Part shown: piece by piece, positions 24,536 to 38,119 of the stretch
How the letters are laid out: the number at the start of each line of letters is the position of its first letter
How positions within the stretch are numbered: the first letter of the stretch is position 1
Assembly: GCA_014706295.1 (NCBI GenBank)
Contig: JACSVZ010000008.1
Coordinates: 20,501,659-20,565,658, forward strand
From: Lycocorax pyrrhopterus obiensis
Taxonomy: Eukaryota > Chordata > Aves > Passeriformes > Paradisaeidae
Direction of reading: 5' to 3'
DNA length: 64,000 nucleotides
The notes under the pieces: model-generated
Seen by the model: the letters and a program-made list of their open reading frames with translations, nothing else
Told to the model about the DNA's origin: nothing
Databases searched by the model: none
Program-made: the position numbers and the translations under genes

Positions 24536-26010
24536 GAGACCTTTGCTTTGGTGTCATCATCCTGGAAAGACAGAAGTACTGAATCAAAGGCATCAGGTCT
24601 TTCATGTGAATAAAGTGCTGATCCCACAAGCTCTGAGGCCTCTGCTGACTGGCACTGCTGAGCACGGAAGAGCTGCCTTTCCACCAGGTCAGCAAACAAA
24701 AGGTGCTGTTCCAGTGGTCCCAGAGGCTGATGCCACCTCTGCAGGTTCCCATGAGAATGTCAATCTCCACGTTAGCACAAGTGCCTACCTCAACTCATGA
24801 CACAGATAATTTCGTCTTGATAATGACCCAGAAACATACATTATATTAGAGAATTTGTAGCTCCAGTTGTTGGGCCTGGAGCACAGGAGGAAAGCAGCTA
24901 CCTGGGCTTGTCAAACACACACCATGTGAGTCGGCGTCCGTAGAAGGGAAGCTCTTTATCGCTTTTAGCTACACAGATGACTCCATTTCCTAGCTGGAGG
25001 AGGACTCCTGGCCCCCAGAGCATCTCTGCCCCTCCCCCTAGGCCCTGCAGGGAGGACAGGCTCTCTGACAGCCCCCCAATGCTGCCACAGCATCCAGCAA
25101 AGGCAGAGCCACTGCGCCCCTGGGGACAGTGAGGAGGGCGGAAGGGTGGGCCCAGGGAAGGAAGGAGTGGGTGGACTGCAAGTATGCACAAATATGCATG
25201 ACTCTCCTCCCACCTTCGAACGGGTCTCACTGGGGAAATTGTTTTAATTGCCCATCTTCTGTCCTTCCCAAAGCAGAGGGAGAAGCTAAAGCCCTGTCAC
25301 CCAAATCGCCACCGGTCGCAGGGGAGGATTATCGTACCTTCGGGCTGGTGGTGGCTGAGCACTGTCAGCAAGGACAGGCCTGGCCAGGAACACAGATAAG
25401 TGGCACCTGAATTTCTTGAAACAGGTTGTGTCCTCAGGTTTTGGACATCTCCACAGAGTATAAGCTGTCAGTGCTGGAACTATTTTTCCTTCTGTTTTGG
25501 TGGGGGGAAAATTAATTTATGCCCGTAAATTGAAAAGCACTGCTTTCAACATCCTGAGTAGCTGGCTTTCCACATACTTTCCTTCCCAAAATCCAGCCAC
25601 CAAAAGTAAATGCTCATTTAGCTCATGCAGATGCTGACATTAGCTTCAATGGGATCAATCAGAAAAAAAAGGAAAGAAAATATGCAGGATGAGTTGTACT
25701 CTTTACAAGTCAGTAACTTGACTGTCCTTGCATTTCTGGAGACAGGGCAAAGTTCAGGCTTGACCTGAAATTCTGCAATTCATCTTGTTTAGATAATTGT
25801 AAGAATATGCCAGTCATCCTAAATAGACACATATATCATATTTCTAATGGTGTTACTACACTGGAGATGGAGACTGTTGAGCAACTAACACACTAATTAT
25901 CCAAGAGGGCTTCAGCCACTCCTGCAGGAAGCTTCTCCCTGCCAGTGCAGGCGAGGGACAAAGCACTGCATGTTTGAATAGCCCTTCTTGCTACTCATTG
26001 TCGCATTTGT

Positions 26011-26044
26011 ATTATTATTATTATTATTATTGTTATTATTATTT
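26011..26044. repeat. ATT trinucleotide repeat
   Basis: About eleven ATT units with one GTT interruption. A simple microsatellite in AT-rich intergenic DNA. Confidence 0.93.
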
Positions 26045-29000
26045 TACTGATTTTGAGAGAACTAGTAAAGCTGTCACCCTGTGAGCAGAGCCTGATGAAA
26101 TGGAAGGTATCATGGGAGAAACAGAACTCTCATTTTTACCTCCTCAGGCTGTCCCAGCAGTGCTGTGGCCCAGTCAGCAGATCGGTGACACAGCATCCAC
26201 TTCTAAAACCACGAAGAAAGACGGAGGTGAATTAGAAATAAGTGTTAAATAGTTCTGCTGCATTTATAGCAAGACATTCCCAATGCAGATCTTTCGAGCA
26301 CAGGGTACCTGGCACTGGCATATTCACATTATATGCATGAGCTGGGGTGCAGGGTAATATGTTGCCCATTCTGGCAACAATGCCTGGGTAAAAACACACA
26401 CCTGGAGAGGGTTTCAGAGCTAGAGAATTCTCTGGAATCATCTTGTTTGGTCAGCAGGGATCATATAATTTGGTCCATTTCAGTTTTGCCATTTTTTGTG
26501 GAAAACCTTTTTTCTTGCTAGCAGTGCATAAAAGGAAATTTTAAAAAATGCCAAGCTAGAGGTAAAAAAAAGGTCCTATGAAGAAGAAACTCAAAGTAAG
26601 GGAAGAAATGGAAATCCAGTGGTACTTTTAACTCCAGTTTCAGCTACCTTGACAGAAAGAATGCAGTATTTAGATAACTTTTGGCCACTTAGTCAATTTA
26701 AGCTATTTTTGTACCATTAAAACCTGATTTATAGTCTAGAACTTATCTTCTGTAATACAGCCAAGTGAACTTTAGAGATCGACCTGTTATAAAATTATCA
26801 AAACCAAAGGTTTTAGGCAAAAGACAACTGACCCCTCTCCATAGCAGCACAAGTGCTACAAGAGGCAGCTGTAATGGCATAAATGGACATTTTATCAGCT
26901 TTCTGCCAGGGACTGACAAAATCATGTCAAATGAGGCATTAAAGCTCTAGTTTCGCAAAGTGTGGTAAATACCAGCTAATCTACTGACATAATATATAGT
27001 GAGTCAAATATTTAGTTTTGCATTAAATCTAAATCCAACATTAGAGCATTTCCTCTTGATTAAAAAGGATAAAATGTAGATGTTATTTTATGCTCCAGTT
27101 CCCACATGTAATTAATGCTCAGCATTCAGAGCTCTTTCTGACATTATAAATGTGTTAGTAAACATGTCAAGGAAAGGGGGGAGGCACAAGGGAAACAAGT
27201 GCAAAATCTATATGCTTAATTCATATTCCTCCATTTGCAGTGGCTAATATGTTATTGCAGAGACTATTTGCAGACACTTGCTCTGCCAGTGAGCAGCTAA
27301 CTTCCCTGATTGCTTGTATAAACAGTCTTCCAGGTCAGGAGACAGACGTTGTAAGGGAGTTCTAAGTAGCTAATTTAATTTTAGTATCATTAGGAATTAA
27401 AAGCAGGGCATTAATAGATTCACAATAAGTGTTGGCTAGGCAATATAAGCATTGCATGATGTGACTATTAAAAGCCTTAATGTTTGTCAGTGATCGCATG
27501 AAAAGGTTTTTCAGAAAGTTTATCGTCTTGGGAATAAGATGTACCCAGTCAGAGAAAAGATACAACAAAACATTTCAGTGTTTTTGTATCATATATTACT
27601 GATCTTAGTGGGCAACGGAAAATTCTGCTTTTAAATGTATACATATGTATAGGCTACTTAATGACCTACTCATATCTAGAAACAGAATGAGGCAAATCCT
27701 CATGAATCACTAAAATATCTTCATTCATTATACATTATATTCCCAGCATTATGCTGTAGCTGATTCTTGGAAGACAGAAGTTTGAGAAACGTGTTTTATA
27801 GGCAAGTACTATGACCTCAGACTCTTGCAGTTTCAAAATACACTGCACTGTAATTGCTTCTTCCCTAGAGAATATGTTTTAGAAAACTTAAATGCAATCC
27901 AATGCTGTATAAGCTGGCATGAGCTCAAGTCAACTGAAAAATGAATGAAAACCACAAAATAAGTAAACACCTGGCACCTTCATTTTAGGAAATGTGTTGA
28001 TTTATTCGTTAGGAAAAAGGTCTCTCTAGGCTGACACTCCTTGCTAAGTTTGACACATAAATCAACATTAAGTGCAACCTGCAGGATTTGGTATAGCTCA
28101 TGCTACCAGAGAAATAGTTCTTCCTACTCTGAAGAACATGAAAAATCACTGAAAATAAAAATAGAATAAAAATAAATAAACACACACAAACACAACAAAC
28201 AAACAAAAATACAAACTAACGAGACCTTAAAAGGTGGACTTCAGAATTAAGTACTCATTATATTCAAGAAAATTGCACCCTGATTCTTCTATTCTACTTT
28301 GAAAATAGAAATTAAATGGATTATGAAATGGATAGCTGTGTATCAGCATGTAATATTCAGGGTGCAGGTTACAAGATATTTGGCATTGAAGAGGCTGCAT
28401 GAACTCTAATGCCAGTCAAACACCTCAAAAGTTGTTTACCAAGAGTAGCAAGGCAGCCTCTGCCAGTGCACAGGTCTGCAAGGGGGAGGAGATGGCGCAC
28501 AGAAGTGATATCCGTATACAATTCACCCTTTTGGTGGGTAGTTGCTTTTATTCAGTTTCCTCATTTTCTTATCTCAAAACCACAAAGACCCTAAGCAGAA
28601 CGATAGTTCATAACACTTCTGCAAATATTGGGCCCCAGGCACTTTCCTGAGCTGGCTATTCCTGTAGCTTCTCTCTGCAGGATCTCCTGGCTCACAGGGC
28701 TCTGCTCACAGGAAACCTTCCAGGCTCTCCTTTCCACCAGGATGGCTTTTCTGGCCCACTTACCAAGTAGGAAGTCAACCCACTGTTGACATCAGCTATC
28801 ACCAAGAAGTACCTTTGAATCAGTGCTTACAATGGTTTAATTGTTCCTGTAAACAAATCACAGCCAAATTTGCTATAATTCCCAAAACTGCAACAGTTAA
28901 CCAAGTTACACAGGCTCTACCCCTTCCAAAAATGGGTTTGTGCTATTTAAACCTGAGAAAGGTTGCAGCACCATTTTGGACACTGGCACAACAAACTTCT

Positions 29001-32000
29001 CTGGCTTGACAGTATGAGTGAGTCATGGAGTAGCTCTATACAGCTCCTACTCTTCCTGCCCTATTCCACAGTCAGTACAGAACAGTACAGGGCCAAAACA
29101 TCCCCCTCCCCACACCCTAAAAAGGCAACAGCCAGTCAAAAAAATAGAAAGCAAAGCCAAACTCCAGACCCCGAGTCGTTTTGCAGTCTGAAAGACCTAA
29201 ATCAACGTTGTTTTATTAAAAACTGGGTTTTGCCTTTTTCATGCCCACGGTCTGTGTTACAACACAAAATACTTTCTGGCACCTACCTAATATTAAGGAA
29301 GACTCCCTGTGAATGCCCCTCAAATTTGGGTTGATCTCATAATTTATATTAATGCCTTGCACAGAATGCAATTACCAATTTGCATAACATCAAAATGCAA
29401 CACTAGCAGTTTTAGTTGCCTTGCACTTTGTACTTCAATTCAGGTACCTAAAAACTTTAGTAACAACCATACAGGTAGTTTAGTAGCTACTGATGTATGG
29501 GAACTTCAAGCAATAATAGGTGATTATAGGAAGATAATTATATTTCTCGAGAAGTCTGGAGTCATGTGCTCTAAGATTGGGGAACTGGCACATTTCCTAG
29601 TTGGTGCTGTGTGCTTTTGTCCCCTTTTCAAATTTTGACAGTCATTTTTCACTCCAAAGAGATTTTAAGTGGCACATGGATTGGCACAGAACCAGAACCC
29701 AGACATCAGTGGGAGTAACCTCAAAAACTGGGAAGTCTTGGTATTACTGAATTTCTTCTAAATTATTTCTCAACTACTACTATGTCTCATTAACCCTCTG
29801 TGAAGGGGAAAGGTAATACAACCGAGGTCTTCCCTCATCTATCATTCTGGGACTTGTTCATAACCTCATTACATCTTTGCACTGAGGAAAACATGTCTAG
29901 CTCCTTTCTGAGAGTTCATCAAGTTCGGGTGACCGAAGTCACGTTGCTTGCAGGAATGAAGAAATTCATCCCAGATTCCTTCTGCATGGAAAACCAGCTG
30001 TCTTTCTCTGAGCTGATCTAAAAACCAAACAAAGTACACAAGGACAGAACTCTTGCCACACAGGTTTTGAAAAAGGCTTTTTACATTACTGTATAAACAT
30101 AGACTGATCACTTACCTTTTCTGGGACAGGCATCCTGCAAAACGAAAATGTGTTAACCTGAAAGAATCTGTTCCTGTGATGTTTGGAAATACAAAAAATG
30201 CCACTTATCACTAGCAGTGCTCATGTCAGTACCGCACACACTATGGTATATAGAATTCAGGAGGTGCTATGCAAAGTCCTCTATCAGCAACTTCCAAAGT
30301 AACAAGACGAGGCCCAGGATGAGTTGTCCTTGCTGCTCTGGAGTCCTCAGAGCATCATCACCTTGTACTGCCAGGCTGGCATCTTCAGCATCTTCACTGC
30401 ATGGGGCTTCTTCCTCCACAGGGATGCCAAATGCTGTCTTAGTTTACATTTATACTTAAAACAACCTCCATTACATGACAGGCACAGCTTTAATATTAAA
30501 AAATTGTTATTTTCTACTTCTGTTTTCCACTCTGTTGATAAGGTTCAAATAGAAAAAACCTTAAAATATTTAGAAGTTTAAGGTTCATTTAAGCAAACAT
30601 AAAAACACATTTCATATCCTTCTTTGCCTTTACATACCTGGTGCGTGGTAGTCATTCAAAATCTCTCACACGGAGAAAGCTTATTCGGATGCTAAAAATA
30701 TCATATGTTTACACTTGTAAATCACCATTAGCAAATGATTTTCCTAATGCTTTAGACAATATAGTAGCAAAGTGCAGCTGCTTCAGCGAGAATGGTATTT
30801 TAGTGATTTTTAAGAACTTAATGAGATCAGGTAATTGACTAGTGAAGCTAAAAATTTTACCTTCAATTAAACAATCAACAGCTCAGTACATCAACATAAT
30901 CATCTTTGCCCCTCCACCTCTCTGTTATTAAATCAATATGTGGGTAGCAGTTGTCTAAGAAACCACTTCCTCTGTGCTTCTAAACCAGTGTTCAGGACCC
31001 ATTTTAAAGCATTTATTCAACCTGTCTGGTGTAATTTGCAAATAATGGAAAGTATGTAGTAATGCAGATTCCGTAATCAACTAAGAAAAAACAAGGCCTT
31101 AATCCATTTGTTATTTAATGGCATTATTTATCCTACATTTGTTCTGGTGCAACCAACAAATAGCTTAATACTTAACATTTTAAAGTATCATCGTGTGTGC
31201 CTCATTTGCCAGTGCTAGATTATTCCTCATATGTATAGGAAATAAGTTTGTATAGGTTGTGTTACTGAATCACGCAATTGATAGTTTAGGAGACAGTCAT
31301 GAAGCAAAAGTATCATCTTCGAAAAAAAAATACAAAATAACAGAAAATAATTTTGTCAGAAACTCCTTCCAAGGGTTATATTACAACATAGCAATCTCAT
31401 TCTGGAGTGGTTGCTGATGAATCAATATAAACCGCCCTCCCCAACCACAACTGTGCATGTCAGATATTTATTACTTCAAGCACAGGGAACTTCTGTTGTC
31501 TTGCAAAAGACTCTGAAGTTGGCCAGTTGCATCCTACCACACACTACTTTCAGAGGAGTTCTGGTGTCATGTCATCCACAGGCCTCTGTGGCGTAATTAT
31601 CTTCTCTAGAAAAAACATTTGTTTCCATATGGAGGTAGCATGTATTTTGCTAAGGCAAAAATATCAGGCAAAGGTTAAAAAGGGAGAAAAAACTGTACTT
31701 TTCAGTGTAAGTTTTTTTAATTAAGGCATAAATATATTTTAATGTATGCTGATATTCACTACCTGCACTTTCTGTGAGTATACCTTGACCACTCAGACAC
31801 TCCCAAAGGCTGCAGGGTAGGGGTAGCTGGTGGAGAAAACCAGCACCGAGCCTGAACAATATTCATTATGAGAGTAACACGGGCAGAAAACAGGTATCTT
31901 TCATTCAGCTATTGCAGTGTCAGCATTCTCTTCTCGTACCACAGTATGGGAAGCGGTGAACAACACAAAGACTATCTGCATACAGTTCTGACTGAAATTT

Positions 32001-35000
32001 TCAAAAGCAACTAGTGATCTGATGGGGTTCAATCCTCCCCAGAAAAGAGTTACCATAAACAGATATGATTTTGGGGAAGTGCTGTACATCTCCTGCCTGC
32101 TCAGAGATGTGAGTTCAGGTGGCAGAGACTGCCAAGGGCTGCCATCTTTGCTGCTGCCACTGTTGCTGCTATTCCACTGAATCAAATTAGGATGCTTCAC
32201 TTGGAGTAAAATGCTCATGAAGTTGCAGGGAGTATTGCACCAAGGAGACAGTCTTGTACCAGATGTACATTACTGGTGACCAAGCCAATGCTGTCTGTGT
32301 GAATCTCCAGGGCCAAAGTCACAGAAAAGGGTTTAGCTCCGCAGTGCAGACCCCATCCACCTCCTAGGGATTATGCTGACCACTGGTTTATCCCACAATC
32401 TTACTTGGATGGAAAACTTCAGCCTGGTCCCTGCCAGACTGCCAGATCAGTCTCAGCCCTTTACCCAAAACAATAATTTACCATTATCTGACAAACTTTA
32501 GAAGAAATTCTTGGTTTGCTCCACTGCCTGCATCAGTATGCCATAGGGCTGCAGAGCTACTGTCCCATCCCATTATTTTTGCCTCTGAGCCCCTGAAGCC
32601 TCTTCTACTACAGCTCAACTTGTTTGGCTGTTCTCACCCTGACTTACACAGCCCTGTGTTTGTTTTCAGCCAACAGAGCAACTCATTCGCAGTTCCTGCC
32701 CACATCTAACTGGCACTGACATGCTCAGAGATAAATTTAATCTGGTGTCTTACTAGCCTTGGAGCCCAGAACCAACCAACGAAACTCCCTCAATTAGCCA
32801 AACTTTCTCTGAAGTGCTGGCGGGGCTTCAACACCCGCCAGCCAAAATGAACCAAATTAGTGCAGACCTTTTCCTTAAGGGGTTATCATCTCTAAACTGC
32901 TAACAGCAACTTGGGCTACTTCCAAGGTACGTTTGGGAAGAACTTCCAGGATAAGTACCTGGAAAGTAACCTCAGCCACTGGTCCATCGTTTTGCAGAAC
33001 TGGGTCCTTCTATACCTTAGGACTACAACAGGTCCCTCAGTGTGCTAGATTAGGTTTTTGGCTGTGTAAGAGGGTTCCTTATTACACAGAGAAGGAAGTG
33101 GAAGAACTGATGTGTGTAAAACAAAGTTACTTCTTCCCCTTTTAGCCTGTGATTTTTATCCTGATAGCTGCAGTAAGTCATTGAGATACAATTGCAGGGT
33201 AGCAGGCAATCCTGACTCATTTTAAAATGGCTCTACCCTCACGTGGGTGTATTCCAGGACAAGAACTCTCTTTCAGTATGTCTAGACTAGGGTAAAATTT
33301 GTTTTTTTAAAGATACTAGCTAACAAGGTTTGACTACCATGATCTGAAACCTTGCATAGACAGGACAAGTCAAATGCTAAAAGGTGTTTTAAAGTGTTTG
33401 CTAAGTCATTCTAAAAATACAACTTTTATACTTGTCTAGACAATGACAGAATACTCCTTACAATGGCATGCCCACTGCAACAGCCAAGGAGTATAATAGC
33501 ATAGGAAAGGATCAATAAGAATTTTCTCCACATAGGTCTTCAAAGCAATGGCACAGATTGAAGTGCAGGGAAACCCTGAAGGGCCTGCCTAGACAACAAG
33601 GGAAAAAGGATCCTTTTTTCAGTAGATTTAGTCCAGTCAGGCACTCTTTTTTCAAAAGCAAGACCAACTAAGGGTCTACTGATATAATCTTCCAGGTTTT
33701 AGCAGGTCATATTCTGGGTTCCTGGCTGACTGCAACTCAGCCTGCTAAAATCATGTTAAAAGTGTTGAGGTCTATGTGTCTGTCAGATGGGATTTTTAGT
33801 CCTTAAATAAGCTTGATTGAATTAGGTCTCCTGGAAATGGCCCCTTCCCTAAGGCTGATGAGATGGCAGCTCATTTTTCATGCCCATTCAATCTTTTAAC
33901 CCAAATCATTTGCCTAAACTGTACCAACAAATGCAAAGTTCCGTTTGTCTTTAGCATAAGTATTTCTAGCTGACTGTGAGCACCGATTCATTTCTTACAG
34001 GCCACCACAGCAATCAGTTTTGACTTTGACTTTGTTTTCAACAAAATGTACTCAGACAAAACCCTTGATCAAATCTGCTCCTTTAAACGGCCACTTGAAT
34101 ATGTCTAGCCCACATGCTTGCACACATACCCGCTCTAGCAACTGACTTATGAAAGTCAGCAGATAAATTCTTAGTCATTAATACATATCCTTACATTGGT
34201 TTGCTCCTATCGAGCTTACTGGAGAGTGAAAAAAATCAGAACAACTCTTTCCCAGAATTGTACTAGTATCTGTGACATCTTGAACAATACTTTCAAGAAA
34301 GAAAAAAAAATAAAAAAGTCATTACAACAATTCTAAAACAAGCATAAGAATAGCCTCTCAGACTGTTTAATATCAGGCTCTGTTTTGCTATGTAAAAAAA
34401 AAAAAAAACACAACAGCAAACCAAACAGCAAAAAAACCAAATAAACAAAGCAAAAAACCCAACAAACCCAGACAAACCTATTAGTTCTGTTTATTATTAA
34501 GGCTTAATGACATAGGTGGGTATCAATCTGATAGGGGAAAACATCTACCTCTCAATTAGTCACATTAGAGATTATGTCTTTATAACATGGGTGGGTATCT
34601 AACATTCGGGGGGAAATTCACAAGTCACCAACTCAATTGAAAGACTCCACCAAATAATAATTTGCTGCTATAACTCAAAGTGACCAAAGTAACACAGTCT
34701 GGATATGCTTGAGACTCCCAGGGTTTAGTAGTCATTTGTCAATAGCTCTCAAACAATGGAGTTGTGAAACGGAGCCACTTAAGTTAACATGATAAGGCTT
34801 TTACATGATTGTGTAAAGTTTTTTTGGCCTTGACATGCACCATCTGAAATATTTTAGAAATACACATTGATTTCCTGTTTTGGATAAATAGGAATAAGCA
34901 AACCTCCTATGCTCAGGAGCCCTGGAGCCAGTCCATGATTCAAAATAAGACAGAGACTCAACCATCAGCAAAGGCTTTTTGGTAAGCAGTTGTTACCCAA

Positions 35001-35479
35001 AGACCTGGACAAAGTCCCTACTAAGCCCAAACCACTGCTAAACGTTAATGGGAAGTTGATCTGAATCAGATCAGCATGCTCTGACCTGCTTGTTCATGCT
35101 TCTTTCAGGTTTACAGCTCTGTCTGTCTTGAAACTTTCTCATGTGCTAAAATAACGTCTTCAAAAACTAACATTTTTTATATGTACATACATAGCTAAAA
35201 GACAATAATACCCATGCACAGATTTTATTGTCTGTCCCCCCCCTTTTTTTTTTTCTGTCTTCTGAGGAGACATTTAATAGCAGATGTCTTCCAGGCCTAA
35301 TACCATGTCTTGTCATCCACTAAACTGAGTGGATGGATAAAACTCCTTTTATCCGACATGACCAGAGGAAGGTCCTTTTCAGCGAAAGCAAACAATTAGC
35401 AGCCATGAGTTATTATTTCCTATTATTGTGCAACAGAAGAGGCTCTGGACATTTCAGTGTGAAGGATTAAAGTGACCTG

Positions 35480-37320
35480 CATTGCAAACATCGCGTATCC
35501 GCCTTCCTCCTCTCCCCGCCCCCGCGGCAGCACTGGCGGCGGGCGCGAACGCGCAGCCCCACGCGTGTCCCGGCCGCGGGAGCGGGCTCGGCCTGCCCCG
35601 CCCGGGGGTGGCCTGCGCTGCCCGGGCCGCTCCCGCCGCTGCCCCGGACCGGCCCCTGCGGGACCGGCCCCGCCCGGCCGGCGCTGCCCGGGCATCCCGC
35701 GCTGTGCCCGCCGCGGGCCCGAGGACCGCGCTGCACAGGGAGTCAAAGTACACAGCGGCTCGGTCGATAGCCTATTAGACTAGAAACAGTTCTGCATATC
35801 AAAGGCCGACGAACCTAATGACTAAAAATATAAGTACCTGACCCGGAGGATTAATCACACACTGTCAAGCTGAAATTGGTGCAATTCTTCCAATCATTAA
35901 CGTTTTGCTTACAAAAATGTGCTTTTCTGTTTGTTTTTCTGCTAAATGATAACCATTTTCAAGTTGAATCGGCTGATAAAAAAGTCGAAAACAAGACGGG
36001 AGTTGTGCTGGAAAGGTCATACGTGCCAGTTCGGCATGGAATAGCCAACGGGCAAACAAACAGGACAGAGCAGGGTGGCACGGAAGGGGCTCGAAGGTTT
36101 TCCCGAACGGTGTAAAGTGCTTTGGCTGTTTTTTCTCCTGCCAAGGAGCAGAGACTGCCCGTGGAGGGACACTCGTCCGCCCCACCGTGGGCATCCCCAC
36201 GTCGGTCTCCCCTGCTGTGAAAACAAGCTGGGGGAATTACGGACAGCTGCTGGGGTGTTATTTCTGACTGGCAGCTCGCCCGGCCCCGCCAGTGTGTTTT
36301 GCCTCCGTAAGCCCCCTCCCCGGGTGGGCGGGTGAGCAAGGGCATATCGACTGCCCAGCCTGGGTTACAGCGCTGTTTGTCACCTGTCTCGACATCCTGG
36401 AAATCCACATCTCTGGCCCGGCGGCTGCAGACGGCGCATCTGCGCTCCCCACCTGCAGGGAGCCGCCAAATCCCTGCCACGGTAGGGAAAGCGCCTGGGT
36501 TTGTCGAGCCCGGCTTCCCCGGACCCCGTTACATCGCCCGGGACGCGACCTCGAGTAGTGCCTCGGGCAGAGCCCCCGCCCCGCCCACCGCATCGGGCCT
36601 GGCTGGCTCCCGGCTTGTCCCGGCCGGGGAACGGCGGCATCAGCCCTCGTGGAAATGCGGTTTGCCCAGCGCCCACTCAGACGGGCCGCCGGCGGCTGCC
36701 CACCCGCCACGGCCGCTCTGTCCCACGCGTGTTCCCATCCCCACGCAAAGCACAGCCATAACACGAAGTTGCGGTGAAGAGTAATGCCGGTTTCGTGCTC
36801 CTTGATATCGGTCGGGACAGATGGACAGAGAAAGAAAAACAGACGCGTACGGTCGGGACGCACCTTCCCGAGCGTTCCCTGCTCTGCTTCCGGCCCTCCC
36901 ACCCCCATCACCCTCCCGCAGCTCCCGGGACTCACGGTGGGCCCGCGTTGAGAGCCTCGACGGAAACCCGAGCGAGAGAAAAGCCGAAGGATGGAGAAGC
37001 GATCTCCTCCCCAGCGCAGCCCCGCTGGGAGTTGTCTGCGCCCGCCCGCGATTCCTCGCGTGGCGCGCACCGCGCTGGGGCTCGATCCCGGCGCAAACGC
37101 GGAGAGCAGCCCCAGGGACGCCCTGGAGCGTCCCGAGGCTCCCTTTGTCACGGGCGGCGTTAAACCAGGGGCCGGTGCCCGCGTCCCCGGGGCCGCCGTG
37201 CGAGCGGCGGGCGTTCGGCCCTGCCGCGGCCCCGACCGGAGCAGCTCGGGGAGCAGCCGGAGCCTGTGCACGGCGTGCATGGCCAGGGAGACAGGACCTC
37301 CCGATCACTTCGTTTTTTCG
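35480..37320. other. CpG island downstream of HHEX with no recognised gene
   Basis: GC content and CpG frequency rise sharply from about 35500 to 35750 and again from about 36160 to 37290, between AT-rich flanks. The block begins about 0.8 kb beyond the inferred HHEX poly(A) signal. It carries long open frames on both strands, such as 36258-37280 minus and 36821-37351 plus, but these are Arg/Pro/Ala/Gly-rich and overlap each other in several frames, as expected in GC-rich DNA. It could be a Polycomb-type island of a developmental locus, an enhancer or a non-coding RNA promoter. Confidence 0.75.
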
Positions 37321-38119
37321 GGCCCTGTTCATGAACGCGGTTTTAAAATAAACCAAAGCTAAAGCCACTTATTCAGAAAACTCAGCTGATGTTTCTCAAA
37401 GCATTAACTCGATTAGAAGCGACATTTCAGCTGCTGTAAGGGCCATCCTCCCTCACCAGTCACAATAGTCACTTGTTGCTATCTAAAAACATTGTTTGGC
37501 ACTAAAAGCCTCCGTGACACTTGGCCAGGTGTAAGTCCCTGTTCCTTGGGTGCTCACTGCGGCACCTGGAGGGGCTGAATACCCACGCAGGTGCCCATCC
37601 AGGATGCCCGCTCCTGGGAGCAATTCTCGTACCCTGGCTTCCGTGCTCCTTCCCAGTTCAACGTAATTTCGGAGAAAGGCCGATGAATAACCACTGTTGA
37701 CTCAGGTGGGTCAGCGTCTGCCCCGGCTGGGGTCGATGCCCGGCCCTGAGCAGGCTCTGCCGGCCCCGCTCCTCCTCCAGCCTGCACCCCCTCTCCGGCC
37801 CCCCAAGGTCGGGACGACTCGGGGATAAACACCCACGCTTCCAGCCTGGGCTTGCCAGCCAGGTTTTCCTCCTCCCGCCACAGAGCCTGTTCCCATGTGG
37901 GCATGGGCAAAACTGAAACGTGGGGTGGGAGACTGAAAAACAGAAAAAAAATATAGCAGTGAGCCCACATGAGACTCCTGCAACTGAGGGCACCCAGAAA
38001 GCTGTGGGGTGGCTGGTGACTGGCACAGTGAGGGAAAGCCCACTTACAACACACCTGGGGCACTGCTGGCAGAGGAGAGGTTTGGGTTTTCTCCTGCCAG
38101 TAACTGGATGGCCAGAGTG
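37321..38119. other. Short spacer between CpG island and HHEX 3' end
   Basis: Sequence of mixed composition with no exon recognised. If the HHEX poly(A) signal at 38141 is correct, this is immediate post-termination DNA. It includes a GC-richer patch at about 37.55-37.90 kb. Confidence 0.5.

Larger units (their letters stand above)
18816..35479. other. AT-rich intergenic DNA
   Basis: No gene recognised. It contains the old CR1/L3-like and MIR-like fragments at 22.1 and 24.4 kb and simple repeats at 22.9 and 26.0 kb. A GC-richer patch lies at 24.9-25.4 kb and CAAA-rich low-complexity DNA at 34.39-34.47 kb. A pyrimidine tract (C then T) lies at about 35.24 kb. Confidence 0.55.

Noticed and set aside
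36258..37280. 340-codon minus-strand frame in the downstream CpG island, with overlapping frames on both strands
   Set aside because: Low-complexity composition, no recognised domain, no convincing splice or poly(A) context, and several mutually overlapping frames of similar length.
1..38000. EXOC6 exons expected downstream of HHEX
   Set aside because: Reading the minus strand for the conserved N-terminal EXOC6 sequence gave nothing. The gene probably starts beyond the left edge.
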